This document shows positions 36,164 to 46,414 of a DNA stretch of 64,000 nucleotides, one piece after another; position 1 is the stretch's first letter, and every line of letters begins with the position of its first letter. The notes beneath the pieces are model-generated. The model was not told where the DNA came from and searched no databases. It saw only the letters and a program-made list of their open reading frames with translations. Origin of the DNA: CAVTWS01 sp963738445 (GTDB lineage Bacteria > Actinomycetota > Acidimicrobiia > Acidimicrobiales > SHLQ01); contig CAVTWS010000001.1 in the NCBI GenBank assembly GCA_963738445.1, positions 62,001-126,000 on the forward strand, given 5' to 3'. The translations under genes and the position numbers were made by a program.

Positions 36164-37521
36164 CTGCTCGCCCTCGTGGCGCACAGCTGAGCCGTCAGCT
36201 CGGCGCCGCACCAGAACCCCTGGCACCGGCCCGCCATGGCGCGGGTCCGGCGACGCAGGCCGTCGGTGTCGCGTGCCGGGACCGGCGCCGAGAAGGCGGC
36301 GGCGATGTCGGTCGAGGTGACCCGCTCGCAGAAGCACACGATCGTGCCCCCGGACTGGTAGGAGCGGGGGAACGCCTCGCCGAGGTTGATCGTCTGGGGC
36401 ACGGGCGCCGGATCGGAACGGTGTTCCGGGTCGAGTCCGGCGTCCACGAGAAGGTCTCTGACCGCGGTCGCGATGGCCATCGACGCGGTGAGCCCGGTCG
36501 AGCGAATACCACCGACACACACGTACCGGCCGTCACGATCGATCTGGTAGTCGCCGTGCTCGGTGGCGGCCCGAAGGCCTGCGTACGTGGCCGTGACCTC
36601 CTCATCGACCAGCGCGGGCAGGATGCGGCGCCCGCTGGCGAGGAGTGACGCCAGCCCGGATTCGGTCGTGCCCGTCGCCGCCTTGTCGTCGAGGTCCTCG
36701 GCCGTGGGCCCGAGCAGGACGTTGCCGAACACGGTCGGTGCCACGAGCACTCCTTTGCTCGACGCGGTCGGCACGGGCAGGAGGATGTGGGTCAGGAGCG
36801 GGCGGGCCATCTTGTCGAACACGATGAGCTCCCCGCGCCGAGGCCGGACGGTGAAACGCGTTCTCCCGGCGAGCCGGTCGATCTCGTCGGCATGAAGCCC
36901 GGCCACGTTCACCACGTATCGGCATCGAACCGTCCCCGATGCGCACGTGATCTCGATCGGGTCGTCGGCGACGGGAACGGTGAGGCCCACCACGGGGGAA
37001 TCGAGGCGCAGATCGACACCGTTGGCGACGGCCTCGTACGCGAACGACAGCGGCACCGACCACGGGTCGACGATGCCCTCGTCGGGGATCTCGAGCCCGC
37101 CGAGGGCGCCGGGCCCGAGCGAGGGTTCGCGCCGGTAGAGCTCGTCAGGCTCGATCCGGCGGATGCGGTGGTAGCCGTTGGCCCGGGCCTTGGCGACGAT
37201 CCCGGGCAAGGCGTCGATCTGCTCGGGAGTCCAGGCCACCAGGAGCGCTCCCGTGAGCTCGACTGCGATACCGGTGGAGCGGCAGTGATCGAGCAGCCGG
37301 TGGTAGCCGGCTGCGACCAGGCGCGCCTCGATCGTGCCCGGCGTGGCGTCGAATCCAGTGTGGAGGATCGCCGTGTTCGCCTTCGACGTGCCGGCACCCA
37401 CGTCGGATCCCGCTTCGAGCCAGACGACCGACGGCGTGAGGTGGGACAGCTCGCGGGCCACGGCCGCCCCGACCACTCCCGCCCCGATCACGGCGACGTC
37501 ATGAACCGGTGACGAAGTCAT
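36160..37521 (-). CDS. GlpA-like FAD-dependent dehydrogenase with C-terminal [2Fe-2S] BFD-like domain
   Basis: 453 residues. The N-terminus VAVIGAGVVGAAVARELS is a DAO-type FAD-binding motif, and KANTAILHTGFDATPGTIEA is characteristic of glycerol-3-phosphate dehydrogenases of the GlpA/LhgO group. The C-terminus carries CFCERVTSTDIAAAF and CQGFWC, four cysteines that bind a [2Fe-2S] cluster in BFD-like domains. The likely reaction is oxidation of glycerol 3-phosphate or a related hydroxy acid, with electrons passed to the neighbouring FAD protein. Start and stop both overlap neighbours by ATGA, giving a tightly coupled glpK-glpA-like-FAD trio. Confidence 0.82.
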   Translation of the reverse strand: MTSSPVHDVAVIGAGVVGAAVARELSHLTPSVVWLEAGSDVGAGTSKANTAILHTGFDATPGTIEARLVAAGYHRLLDHCRSTGIAVELTGALLVAWTPEQIDALPGIVAKARANGYHRIRRIEPDELYRREPSLGPGALGGLEIPDEGIVDPWSVPLSFAYEAVANGVDLRLDSPVVGLTVPVADDPIEITCASGTVRCRYVVNVAGLHADEIDRLAGRTRFTVRPRRGELIVFDKMARPLLTHILLPVPTASSKGVLVAPTVFGNVLLGPTAEDLDDKAATGTTESGLASLLASGRRILPALVDEEVTATYAGLRAATEHGDYQIDRDGRYVCVGGIRSTGLTASMAIATAVRDLLVDAGLDPEHRSDPAPVPQTINLGEAFPRSYQSGGTIVCFCERVTSTDIAAAFSAPVPARDTDGLRRRTRAMAGRCQGFWCGAELTAQLCATRASR

Positions 37522-38972
37522 TCGGCGCCGAGCGTGGCTTCGGCTGCACGCCTCCAGGCGTCGAGGCGGGCGTCGGTCTCGTCCGGCCCGACCTGCGGCT
37601 CGAACACCCGGCTGGGCCGCCAGGCGCCGACCGCTTCCGACGGCGTGCAGGAAGGGTCGAGGCCGAGCCGGGCGAACGCGGCGACCCCGATCGACGTTGC
37701 GTGGGGAGACGGGTAGCACTCGACCGGGGCCCCCAGCAGGTCGGCCTGGGTCTGCATCAGCACCGCCGATCGGGTCAGCCCGCCGTCGACCCGCAGCCGA
37801 TCCAGGCGCGAGCCAGGCGAGCCGAGATCCGCCGCTGCGGCGTGGGCCAGCCAGGCGACCTGCGCGGCGATGCCCTCGCTGACCGCGCGAGCGAGGTGGG
37901 CACGGCTGTGGCCCAGGTGAAGGCCGCAGAACGCGCCTCTCGCGTCGGCCTTCCAGAACGGCGCGCCGAGCCCGGCCAACCCCGGCACGAACACCGCGCC
38001 ATCGGGACCGCTGACGGTGGCGCCCAAACGGTCGAGATCGTCGACATCGTCGAACACGCCGACCTCGGTGAGCCAACGCACCGCGGACCCCACCGTGAAC
38101 ACCTGGCCATCGAGGCAGTAGGTCGCTCGCCCGTCGAGTCGCCATGCGACGGAGCCGACAAGCCCGTTGGTCGACCAGGTGGGAGACAGGCCCGTCGTGG
38201 CGAGCAGGAACGCGCCCGTGCCGTAGGTGCACTTCGCCTCGCCCGGCGCGTGGCAGGACTCGGCGAACAGTGCCGCCTGCTGGTCGACGACGAGGCCGCA
38301 CACGGGCACCGCCCGACCATCGGGGCAGAACACCGACGTGTCGCCCACCGGACCGGCGCAGTCGACCACCGTCGGCAGCGAAGACGGGTCGAGGCCGAAG
38401 ATCTCACACGCCCGTGGCGACCAGTCGGTCGTCGCCAGATCCAAGGTGAGCCAGCGCGAGGCGGTGGCGGCATCGGTGACGTACGCGCCGCACAGCTGGT
38501 GCAGCAGCCACGTGTCCGTGGTGGTGATGGCGGTACCGGTCGGGAACGAGGCGTGATCCTTGAGCCACGCCGCCTTCGGCGCCGCGAAGTAGGGGTCGAG
38601 CTCGAGTCCTGAGATGGTGGTCAGCTCGGCCGCGGCGTCGGAGAGCCGGTCGCACACCGTCGAGGCCCGACGGTCCTGCCAGACGAGGGCCGGCCCGATC
38701 GGTTGGCCGGTGCGGCGTTCCCACCCCAGTACCGTCTCGCCCTGGTTCGCCAAGCCGACGCCGTCGATCGACGTGCCCGCGTCGTCGACCGCTTGTCGTC
38801 CGGCGGTCACCACCGATGTCCAGAGCTCTCTCGGGTCCTGCTCGACGCGGCCGTCGGGCGTGGCGACCGGATGCACGGGGTGCTCGACGAGGGCCAGGAT
38901 CTCGCCGCCGTCGGCCACCACGAGGGCTTTCGTCATTGACGTTCCCTGGTCGATGGCGAGGATCACCGTCAT
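37518..38972 (-). CDS. glpK: Glycerol kinase-like FGGY kinase
   Basis: 484 residues, the usual length for FGGY kinases. ILAIDQGTSMTKALVV contains the phosphate-binding loop, ALVWQDRRAS the glycerol-contacting region, and GLVVDQQAALF with CTYGTGAFLLATTG the two most conserved glycerol-kinase blocks. The reaction would be ATP-dependent phosphorylation of glycerol or a similar polyol. It overlaps the GlpA-like gene downstream and is 16 nt from the dimethylglycine-dehydrogenase-like gene upstream, so glycerol and amine modules lie in the same transcript. Another polyol substrate cannot be excluded. Confidence 0.82.
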   Translation of the reverse strand: MTVILAIDQGTSMTKALVVADGGEILALVEHPVHPVATPDGRVEQDPRELWTSVVTAGRQAVDDAGTSIDGVGLANQGETVLGWERRTGQPIGPALVWQDRRASTVCDRLSDAAAELTTISGLELDPYFAAPKAAWLKDHASFPTGTAITTTDTWLLHQLCGAYVTDAATASRWLTLDLATTDWSPRACEIFGLDPSSLPTVVDCAGPVGDTSVFCPDGRAVPVCGLVVDQQAALFAESCHAPGEAKCTYGTGAFLLATTGLSPTWSTNGLVGSVAWRLDGRATYCLDGQVFTVGSAVRWLTEVGVFDDVDDLDRLGATVSGPDGAVFVPGLAGLGAPFWKADARGAFCGLHLGHSRAHLARAVSEGIAAQVAWLAHAAAADLGSPGSRLDRLRVDGGLTRSAVLMQTQADLLGAPVECYPSPHATSIGVAAFARLGLDPSCTPSEAVGAWRPSRVFEPQVGPDETDARLDAWRRAAEATLGAE

Positions 38973-38988
38973 CGTGGACGTGTCACAT

Positions 38989-41440
38989 TCACGCTCTGAT
39001 CCTGGTTCCTGCGGGGTCGAAGACCGCGTCCTTCGGGTGGACCTGGGCGGGGATCCAGTCTCCGAACACCTCGACCTCGACCTGTTGGCCTGCCGCGGTC
39101 GAGGCCGGAAGGTAGGCGAAGGCGATCGACTGACCGACCCGGAACCCGAAGCCGCCCGACGTCACCCGGCCGGTGATCTGCCCGTCGACGCGCACCGGCT
39201 CCGAGCCCTGAGTGACCGCCAGTCGATCGGCGAGGACCAGGGTGCGCAATCGCCGATCCACGCCGCCGGCCCGGGCCCGGGCGAGGGCGTCCCGGCCGAC
39301 GAAGTCCCCCTTGTCCAACTTGACCGCGAACCCGAGCCCGGCGTGGTAGGGCGTGTCCTCGGGCGAGATGTCCGAACCCCAGACCCGGTAGGCCTTCTCG
39401 ACCCGGAGGGCGTCGATGGCTCGATACCCGCCGGCGACCAGACCGTGACCAGCCCCGGCCTCCCAGAGCAGGTCCCAGAGGGCGGCGCCGTACTCGGATG
39501 GCACGTACAGCTCCCACCCCAGCTCGCCGACGTAGGTCACCCGGCTCGCGATCACCGGGACGGCACCGAGGTTGAGCCTCTGCGAGGTGAGGTAGGGGAA
39601 CGCCTCGTTGTCGAGCGGCGTGGCCGTGAGCGGTTCGAGCAGCCGTCGTGTCGATGGTCCCCACATCCCGAAGCAGGCGTACGCGGACGTGACGTCGGTG
39701 AGCACCACACCGTGGCCCTCGGGCAGCAACTCCTGCTGCTTGCTCATCCAGCCCAGGTCGTGGGCGCCGAACGCGGTGCCGGTCACGAGAAGGTAGCGGC
39801 GGCCCTCCAGTCGGGTCACGGTCAGATCGCACTCGATCCCGCCGCGGTCGTTGCACATCTGGGTGTAGACGATCGACCCGATCGGCGCATCGACATCGTT
39901 GGCACAGACGCGTTGGAGGAACTCGACGACCGATGGGCCCGCCGCCTCGATCTTCGAGAACGACGTCTCGTCGAACATCGTGGCGGCGGTCGAGCACGCG
40001 AGGGCCTCCCGGCCGATCGCCGGTGACCAGTGGTGGCCGGACCATCCCCGGGGCCGGAGCGAGTCGTCGCCGGCGGCCGCGTTGGGCTCGAACCAGTTCG
40101 GCCGTTCCCACATCGACTTCTCGCCGAAGGAGCAGCCGAGGCGGGCCAACCGGTCGTACGCAGGGGAGCGACGCAGCGGACGACCGGCCTGACGCTCCTC
40201 GTTGGGGTAGTGGATGTCGTAGTAGGTCGAGTACACCTCGACGACCCGGTCGCGGCTGAACTCCCGGCTGCGGTACTGGGGGCCGAAGCGACGGATGTCC
40301 ATCTTCCACACGTCGAAGGTCGGCTCACCGTCCAGGATCCACTCGGATATCACCCGGCCCACGCCACCGGCCCCGGCGATGCCGTGGGCGCAGAAGCCGG
40401 CAGCCACGAAGAAGCCGTGCACCTCGCTCTCGCCGAGGATGAACTCGTTGTCCGGCGTGAAGCCCTCGGGTCCGTTCAAGAGCTTGACGATCCCCGCTCC
40501 CTCCACCGCCGGCACCCGTTTCACGGCGTTGGCCATCAGGGGAGCGAAGCGGTCCCAGTCCTCCGGGAGCAACTTGTGGTTGAAGTCGGCGGGAACGCCG
40601 TGGAGCGACCACGGCAGCGGGTTGCGTTCGTAGCCGCCGAGCAGCAGCCCCCGACCTTCGCGTCGGAAGTAGACGAGGTTGTCGGGGTCCCGCAGTTGGG
40701 TCACGGAGTCGTCGACTCCTTCGATCGGCTCGGTCACCACGTACTGGTGGGCCATGGGCACGATCGGGACGTTCACCCCGGCCAGTGCGGCGACCTCCGG
40801 CGTGTACATGCCGCTGGCGGCGACCACGACCTCCGCCTCGATCGTGCCCTGGTCGGTCACCACACCGCGGCAGCGACCGTGGTGGACGAGGACACCGGTG
40901 ACCCGCACACCCTGGCAGATGGTGACGCCGCGGCGGCGGGCGGCGGCCGCGAAGGCGTAGGTGAGGCCGCTGGGGTCGAGGTACCCGTCGGTGGGCAGCG
41001 ACACGCCCCCGAGCACTCCCTCGATCGACATGAGCGGGAACCCGGCGCGGCACTCGTCCGGCGAGAGCAACTCCATCGGCAGACCGAACGTCTTGGCCCA
41101 CCCGACCTGGCGGCGCAGCTCCTCGAGTCGCTCGGGGGTCGAGGCGATGCGCAAGGATCCGACCTCGTGCCAACCGGGTGTGTAGCCGTTCGCCTCGGAC
41201 TCGGCGTGAAGGCGGCGATACACCTCGACGCTGTGCATCATCATCCGGGTCAGCGGCAGACTCGACCGCAGCTGGCCGACCAGTCCGGCCGAGTGGAACG
41301 TCGAGCCGCTCGTCAGCTCGGCCCGATCGACGACGACCACATCGGTCTCGCCGGCCTCGGCCAGGTGGTAGGCGATCGACGTGCCACCGACCCCGCCGCC
41401 GATGATGACGACGCGGGCGCGGCCTCGGGATTGAGGTCAT
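38989..41440 (-). CDS. Dimethylglycine/sarcosine dehydrogenase-like protein (FAD + GcvT domains), 5' frameshift
   Basis: About 816 residues. The N-terminal DAO domain starts RVVIIGGGVGGTSIAYHLAE and continues ELTSGSTFHSAGLVGQL, where the conserved histidine binds FAD covalently in this family. A FAO_M middle domain follows (WFEPNAAAGDDSLRP region). The C-terminal half is a GcvT/folate-binding domain with GVVLTDVTSAYACFGMWGPS and GYRAIDALRVEKAYRVWG. Such enzymes demethylate dimethylglycine or sarcosine and hand the one-carbon unit to tetrahydrofolate. ATG 41440 (AGGA upstream, ATGA overlap with the previous gene) is out of frame by one extra base in a CCC/GGG run at 41415-41417, otherwise the protein reads cleanly. 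Confidence 0.85.
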
Positions 41441-42372
41441 CGCGGCTTCCTGTCGGGCGTCGTGGCGGCGGTCAACAGGCCGTCGAAGGCGGACTCGGAG
41501 GCGTTGACCAACATGCGTTCCGCGTGGACGGCAGCGTAGGTCACGTAGTCGAACGCCAGCGTGGAGATGCCTTGCTGGACCACCGCCCACATGGCCTCGC
41601 GGAAGTCGGACATGACCTTCATGAGCCGCAGCCGGGCGCGCCGGCGGGGGCTCGGTGATCCGAAGTAGAGGCCGAGCAGGTGGTCCTCGGCCGAGGGATC
41701 GAGCTCGTTGTTCACGGCGAAGTTGCCGAGGTCGAAGTAGCGGTCGTTGTTGCCGGCGTACTCCCAGTCGAGCAGCCACAGGTGGTCATCGGGATCGCGC
41801 AGGAAGTTGGCCGTGAGCAGGTCGTTGTGGCACGGCACTCGCGGTTCGGGATCGGCGAGGAACGCCGACTCGATCCGTCCGGCGACGTCGGCGGCCCGGC
41901 CGAACCAGGCGGGCTCGGGCACGCCCCGACCCTGGGCGGCCGCCAGGTGGAGGTGGGGCACCCGGAAGGCATCGAAGTCGCCGGCGAGCGCCCCGGTCCC
42001 GTGGAACCGGCGCAGCAGGTCGGCGACCTGAGGGAGCAGATCCGGGCCGGTCAGCTCGTCGGTCGTCACCGGCGAAGCGTCGAGGAATCGGGTCACCAGG
42101 TAGCCCTCGGGCTCGAGGAAGGCCACCACCTCGGGCCCGCCCGCCAGGGCCGCGGCCCGGCGGGCGGCATCGAACTCGTCCCGGCGGCGTATCTCCAGGA
42201 GCTCGGTGTCCTTGCCGGCGAGACGGAGGACGAACCGCTCCCCGTCGACGGCGACGAGGATGTTGCGGTTGGTGATGCCTCCACCGAGCGATCCGACGAC
42301 CCGGGCCTGCCCCGCCCAACCGGGGACCCGGTCGAGCAAGAGGGACAGGTCCGGTGTCGCCCGATCGATCAC
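41437..42372 (-). CDS. Choline/ethanolamine kinase-like phosphotransferase
   Basis: 311 residues. GGGITNRNILVAVDGERFVL is the N-lobe of a choline-kinase/LicA-type fold, PCHNDLLTANFL the catalytic HNDxxxxN loop, and LWLLDWEYAGNNDRYFDLGN the DxE metal site with the NxDxxYDL pattern typical of choline and ethanolamine kinases. The likely substrate is therefore a small amino alcohol. GTG 42372 lies 7 nt after the permease stop and the stop overlaps the dehydrogenase ATG, so it is inside the operon. The long in-frame extension to 42645 belongs to the permease's 3' end. Confidence 0.8.
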   Translation of the reverse strand: MIDRATPDLSLLLDRVPGWAGQARVVGSLGGGITNRNILVAVDGERFVLRLAGKDTELLEIRRRDEFDAARRAAALAGGPEVVAFLEPEGYLVTRFLDASPVTTDELTGPDLLPQVADLLRRFHGTGALAGDFDAFRVPHLHLAAAQGRGVPEPAWFGRAADVAGRIESAFLADPEPRVPCHNDLLTANFLRDPDDHLWLLDWEYAGNNDRYFDLGNFAVNNELDPSAEDHLLGLYFGSPSPRRRARLRLMKVMSDFREAMWAVVQQGISTLAFDYVTYAAVHAERMLVNASESAFDGLLTAATTPDRKPR

Positions 42373-42379
42373 CGGTGGA

Positions 42380-44061
42380 TCAGCCGAACTCACCGAGCTC
42401 GTGCTCGATCGCGGCCAGCTCTTCCGGTGTGCCTTGGACCTTCGGTCCGACGAACCACTTCGACCCGAGAGCTGCCAGTACAGCCAGAAGACCACCGCGG
42501 AACCGATGATCAGCGGACCGGTGAAGTTGAAGTTGTTCTGGTTGAAGAACACGTTGCCTTCACCGTCGTCGAGGAAGCGGTTGTCGTCGCCCCACGGCGT
42601 CCAGAACGGCCAGAACAGGGGGGCGAAGAACAGCACCGTGATCAAGCCGATCCAGGCGATCGCGGTCCATCCGACGAGTTTGTGGTGACCCTTGAGGTTC
42701 CAGGGCCCGACCTCGAAGTCAGGGCTGCGTGATCCGCAGGTAGATCGGGATCGCGTAGGCGATGTAGAGGCCGATCACGCAGATGCCCGTCATGGCGAAG
42801 AACGCCGTCGAGTAGACCGGCGCCTTCTGCCCCGGACGTACAGCGAGGTCGACCCGACGATGGCGGAGAGGGTGACGCCGAGCCAGACCGAGTTCGTCGG
42901 CGTGCGGGTCCGAGGGTTGATCCGGTGCCAGAAGGCGCTGCCCGGGAGGGCCCCGTCACGACTGAACGCGTAGATCATCCGGCTGTTGGCGGTGACCGAC
43001 GCCATGCCGCAGAAGTACTGGGCGACGATGGCGATGAAGATGAGGAGCTTCGCCGCGGCGTCGCCGAGGGCGGAGTCGATGAGCCGCGGCGCGGCGTTCG
43101 ACGAGGAACGGGTCGTCGGGCCCGCCGAACGCGATGCGGCGTACGTGGCATCGATCGGGCCGTTGCCCTCGGGAGCGCCTGGGTCATCGCCACGTTGAGG
43201 AAGAAGGCGGCGATGGCCGACACGTAGATCGCCCGAACGATGGCCTTGGGCGCCTCGGTACGGGCGCCGACCGTCTCCTCGCTCACGTGGGCCGAGGCGT
43301 CGAAGCCGGTGATCGTGTACTGCGCGAGCAGCAGGCCGATCCCGAACAGGTAGACGGAGATGAACGCTCCGCCGGTCCAGCCCGTGAGACCGGACGAGGA
43401 GGTCGGGGGCCTGGTCGAAGACCGAGTCCAGGCCCCGGGTGTTGTCGGGTGCGACCACCAGGACGAGGAAGAAGATCGCGACACCGACGACGTGCCACCA
43501 GACGCTGATGTCGCTGAGGAGCCTCACGACCTGCACCCCGAACGTGTTCAGCAGGCCGTGGGAGATCAGCACGAGCAGGTAGATCACGAAGATCGTTCCG
43601 ACGGTGAGGTTGAAGCCGTCGTCGAACATCCGGATGAAGTAGGCGATGAACACGGCGAGCGCGTAGTCGACGCTGGCGATCACCCCGATCTGGCCGAGCA
43701 GGTTGAACCAGCCGGTGAACCAGGCCCACCTGGGCGCCGTTGCGGTCTCGCCGGCCAACTTCGCCGACCAGTAGTAGAGGCCGCCGGCCGTCGGGTACGC
43801 CGAGCAGATCTCGCCCATGGCCATGCCGACGAGCAGGGCGAAGAACCCGACGATGATCCAGCCGAGGGTGATCACCCTCGGCCCACCCGTGACCATGCCG
43901 AGCCAGTAGCTGGTGAGCCCGCCGGCCAGGATCGAGATGATCGAGAAGCTGATGGCGAAGTTGGAGAACCACCCCATCCCGCGGTTGAGCTCCTGCGCGT
44001 AGCCCAGCTCGTGCAGCTGCTGTATGTCGGCGTGCACCGTTGCCGATCTGTCTTCGGTCAT
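42380..44061 (-). pseudogene. APC family amine/amino-acid permease, about seven frameshifts
   Basis: The 5' part (ATG 44061) reads cleanly: MGWFSNFAISFSIISILAGG is the amine-permease start, followed by six helices. Afterwards the frame changes at roughly 43405, 43175, 43132, 43098, 42830, 42735 and 42465. Pieced together they give TGWTGGAFISVYLFGIGLLL, LIFIAIVAQYFCGMASVTAN, FAMTGICVIGLYIAYAIPIY, then GPKVQGTPEELAAIEHELG and a stop at 42380. The total would be about 560 residues, the size of ethanolamine/GABA-type APC permeases. The shifts are both plus and minus single bases, and conserved residues between them are kept, which suggests either very recent decay or poor base calling. It heads the amine operon together with the SDR gene. 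Confidence 0.8.
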
Positions 44062-44125
44062 GCTTCCCCCTTGGTGGTTTGTGGTGCTGCGGCCCGACCT
44101 CGTCCGCAGCGCGCCTCACGGCCGG

Positions 44126-44902
44126 TCAGTCGGGCGTCACATAGGTGGAGGTGATGCCTCCATCCACGATCAGCGAGGCGCCGGTCATGTAGGACGAGTC
44201 GTCCGAGGCGAGGAACAGCGCAGCCTTGACCATCTCGTCTGCTTCCCCGAATCGACCCATGGGGATGTGGACGAGGCGCCGGTTGCGTTTGGCGTCGTCG
44301 GACAGGAACTTGGCGAGCAGCGGTGTCATCACCGGGCCCGGACACAAGGCGTTGCAGCGGATGCCGCGCCGGGCGTAGATGGCGGCTGTCTCGCGGGTCA
44401 TGGCCAGCACGCCGCCTTTGGAGGCGGTGTAGGCGATCTGGGCCGTGGCCGCGCCCATGTGGGCCACGAAGCTGGCCACGTTGACGATCGAGCCCCCGCC
44501 CGAGGCTTCCATGGCGGGCACGCCGTGTTTCGTGCAGAGGAACACGCCCTTGAGGTTGATGTCGAGGGTGCGGTGCCAGGTGTCCTCGTCGGTGGCGACG
44601 GGGTCGTCGTCGCCCGACAGCATCACCCCGGCGTTGTTGTACAGCACGTGGAGACCGCCGAAGTGGTCGATGGCGGCGTCGACCATCGCCGCCACCTGGG
44701 CGCTGTCGGACACATCGACGCCCACGCTGACTGCCCGTCCGCCGGCGCTCGTGATGGCGTCGGCGACCCGGTGAGCGGCCTCGGCATCGACGTCGGCGAC
44801 CACCACACAGGCTCCCTCCGACGCGAAGAGCTCGCTCCCCAGGCGACCCATGCCGGCCGCGGCCCCGGTCACGATCGCGACCTTGCCGGCGAGTCGCCCC
44901 AC
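44126..44902 (-). CDS. SDR family oxidoreductase
   Basis: 258 residues. TGAAAGMG (cofactor), VVVADVDAEAA (Asp favouring NAD), NNAG, and catalytic S and YTASK are all in place; MGRFGEADEMVKAALFLASD is the normal C-terminal region. The gene ends 64 nt before the permease start on the same strand and probably begins the amine operon, perhaps oxidising an alcohol intermediate. GTG 44902 has GGGAGGG just upstream. On the minus strand TAGTGT further upstream is a plausible -10 box with a leader of about 30 nt. Confidence 0.85.
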   Translation of the reverse strand: MGRLAGKVAIVTGAAAGMGRLGSELFASEGACVVVADVDAEAAHRVADAITSAGGRAVSVGVDVSDSAQVAAMVDAAIDHFGGLHVLYNNAGVMLSGDDDPVATDEDTWHRTLDINLKGVFLCTKHGVPAMEASGGGSIVNVASFVAHMGAATAQIAYTASKGGVLAMTRETAAIYARRGIRCNALCPGPVMTPLLAKFLSDDAKRNRRLVHIPMGRFGEADEMVKAALFLASDDSSYMTGASLIVDGGITSTYVTPD

Positions 44903-45021
44903 AAACCCTCCCCTGTGGTGCTGCGAGTGGGATGACACTAGCGCCGGTCCCCAGTCCGTGCCAGGGTCACGCAAGCACATCGTGTGTGCCCACCGGCACG
45001 AACGACGAAAGGAGCGCCGGG

Positions 45022-46383
45022 ATGACCTGGTCTGTGTTGGATCCGTCGACCGAGGGGGTCATCGTCGAGCTCGAGCTCGGCGGCGCCGACTCGGTCGATC
45101 ACGCGGTGTCGCGGGCGCAGACGGCGTTCCCGGGGTGGTCGGCCGTCGCCCCCGCTGACCGGGCGAGGCTGCTGCGACGCTTCGCCGACCTCGTGGCGGT
45201 CCACGGCGAGGAGCTGGCGACGCTCGAGAGCCAGAACGTCGGCAAGCCGATCGACGGCGCACGTTGGGAAGCCGAGGCGGTGAGCGACGTCCTCCACTAC
45301 TACGCGGGTGCGGTGGACAAACATCTCGGCCACACCTATCCGGTGGCGAATGGCGTGGCCATGACGTACAACGAGCCGCTCGGCGTCTGCGGACTCATCG
45401 TGCCCTGGAACTACCCGATGATGATCGCCACGTGGAAACTGGGCCCGGCCCTGGCGTGTGGCAACACGGTGGTGCTCAAACCGTCGGAGCTCACACCGCT
45501 GACGGCTCTCCGGCTCGGCGAGTTGGCCCTCGAAGCCGGCATTCCCGACGGCGTCGTGAACGTCGTGGTCGGCACCGGAGCGGTCGCCGGCCAGCGAATG
45601 GTCGAGCATCCCGACGTGGCCAAGATCGGGTTCACCGGATCGACGATCGTGGGCAAGAGCATCATGGCCGCGGCCGCGGCGACCCTGAAGCGGGTGACGC
45701 TGGAGCTTGGCGGCAAGAGCGCGTGCATCGTGTTCGCGGACGCCGACCTGGAGGCGGCCGCCGCGGGTGTCGTGGGCGCGACCTACGACAACGCCGGCCA
45801 GGACTGTTGCGCTCGGGGCCGGTTCCTCGTGGAGCGTTCGGTCTACGACCGGGTCGTCGAGCTGGTGGTCGACGCCGCACGAGCGGTGCGCACCGGGCCG
45901 GCCCGCGATGAAACCTCCACGATGGGGCCCCTCGTGTCGGCCGCTCACCTCGCCAAGGTCCGCTCGTTCATCGACGGCACGTGCGAGGTGGCTTATCAGG
46001 GTGACGTACCGTCGGGTCCGGGTTTCTGGTTTCCGCCCACCGTGCTCGTCGACGTCGATCCGTTGTCGCGCGTGGCCCAGGAGGAAGTGTTCGGACCGGT
46101 CGTCGGTCTCATCCCGTTCGACGACGAGGCGGACGCCATCCGGATCGCCAACGCCACCGCGTTCGGGCTGTCGGGTTCGGTCTGGACGCGCGACGGCGCC
46201 AAGGCGCTACGTGTGGCCCGGGCGCTCCAGAGCGGCACCGTGTCGATCAACTCCAACTCGTCGGTCCGCTACGCCACGCCGTTCGGAGGCGTGAAACAGA
46301 GCGGCATGGGCCGTGATCTGTCGATGGCGGCGATGGACCACTACTCGGACCTCAAGACGGTGTTCATCGACACGACATCGTGA
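45022..46383 (+). CDS. Aldehyde dehydrogenase, betaine/aminobutyraldehyde dehydrogenase-like
   Basis: 453 residues. CGLIVPWNYPMMIATWKLGP and KPSELTPLTALRLGELA form the NAD-binding face, FTGSTIVGK the nucleotide loop, TLELGGKSACIVFADADLE the catalytic Glu, and NAGQDCCARGRFLVE the catalytic Cys, here in a Cys-Cys pair. The W-N-Y-P version of the substrate loop is common in PatD/BetB-like enzymes that oxidise amino-aldehydes. GGAG lies 9 nt before ATG 45022. It is divergent from the SDR/permease operon across 119 nt, so a shared control region is likely and the enzyme probably finishes the pathway. Confidence 0.88.
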   Translation: MTWSVLDPSTEGVIVELELGGADSVDHAVSRAQTAFPGWSAVAPADRARLLRRFADLVAVHGEELATLESQNVGKPIDGARWEAEAVSDVLHYYAGAVDKHLGHTYPVANGVAMTYNEPLGVCGLIVPWNYPMMIATWKLGPALACGNTVVLKPSELTPLTALRLGELALEAGIPDGVVNVVVGTGAVAGQRMVEHPDVAKIGFTGSTIVGKSIMAAAAATLKRVTLELGGKSACIVFADADLEAAAAGVVGATYDNAGQDCCARGRFLVERSVYDRVVELVVDAARAVRTGPARDETSTMGPLVSAAHLAKVRSFIDGTCEVAYQGDVPSGPGFWFPPTVLVDVDPLSRVAQEEVFGPVVGLIPFDDEADAIRIANATAFGLSGSVWTRDGAKALRVARALQSGTVSINSNSSVRYATPFGGVKQSGMGRDLSMAAMDHYSDLKTVFIDTTS

Positions 46384-46414
46384 GCGCCGTCGAGTCGCGG
46401 GAGAGGATCGTGAT

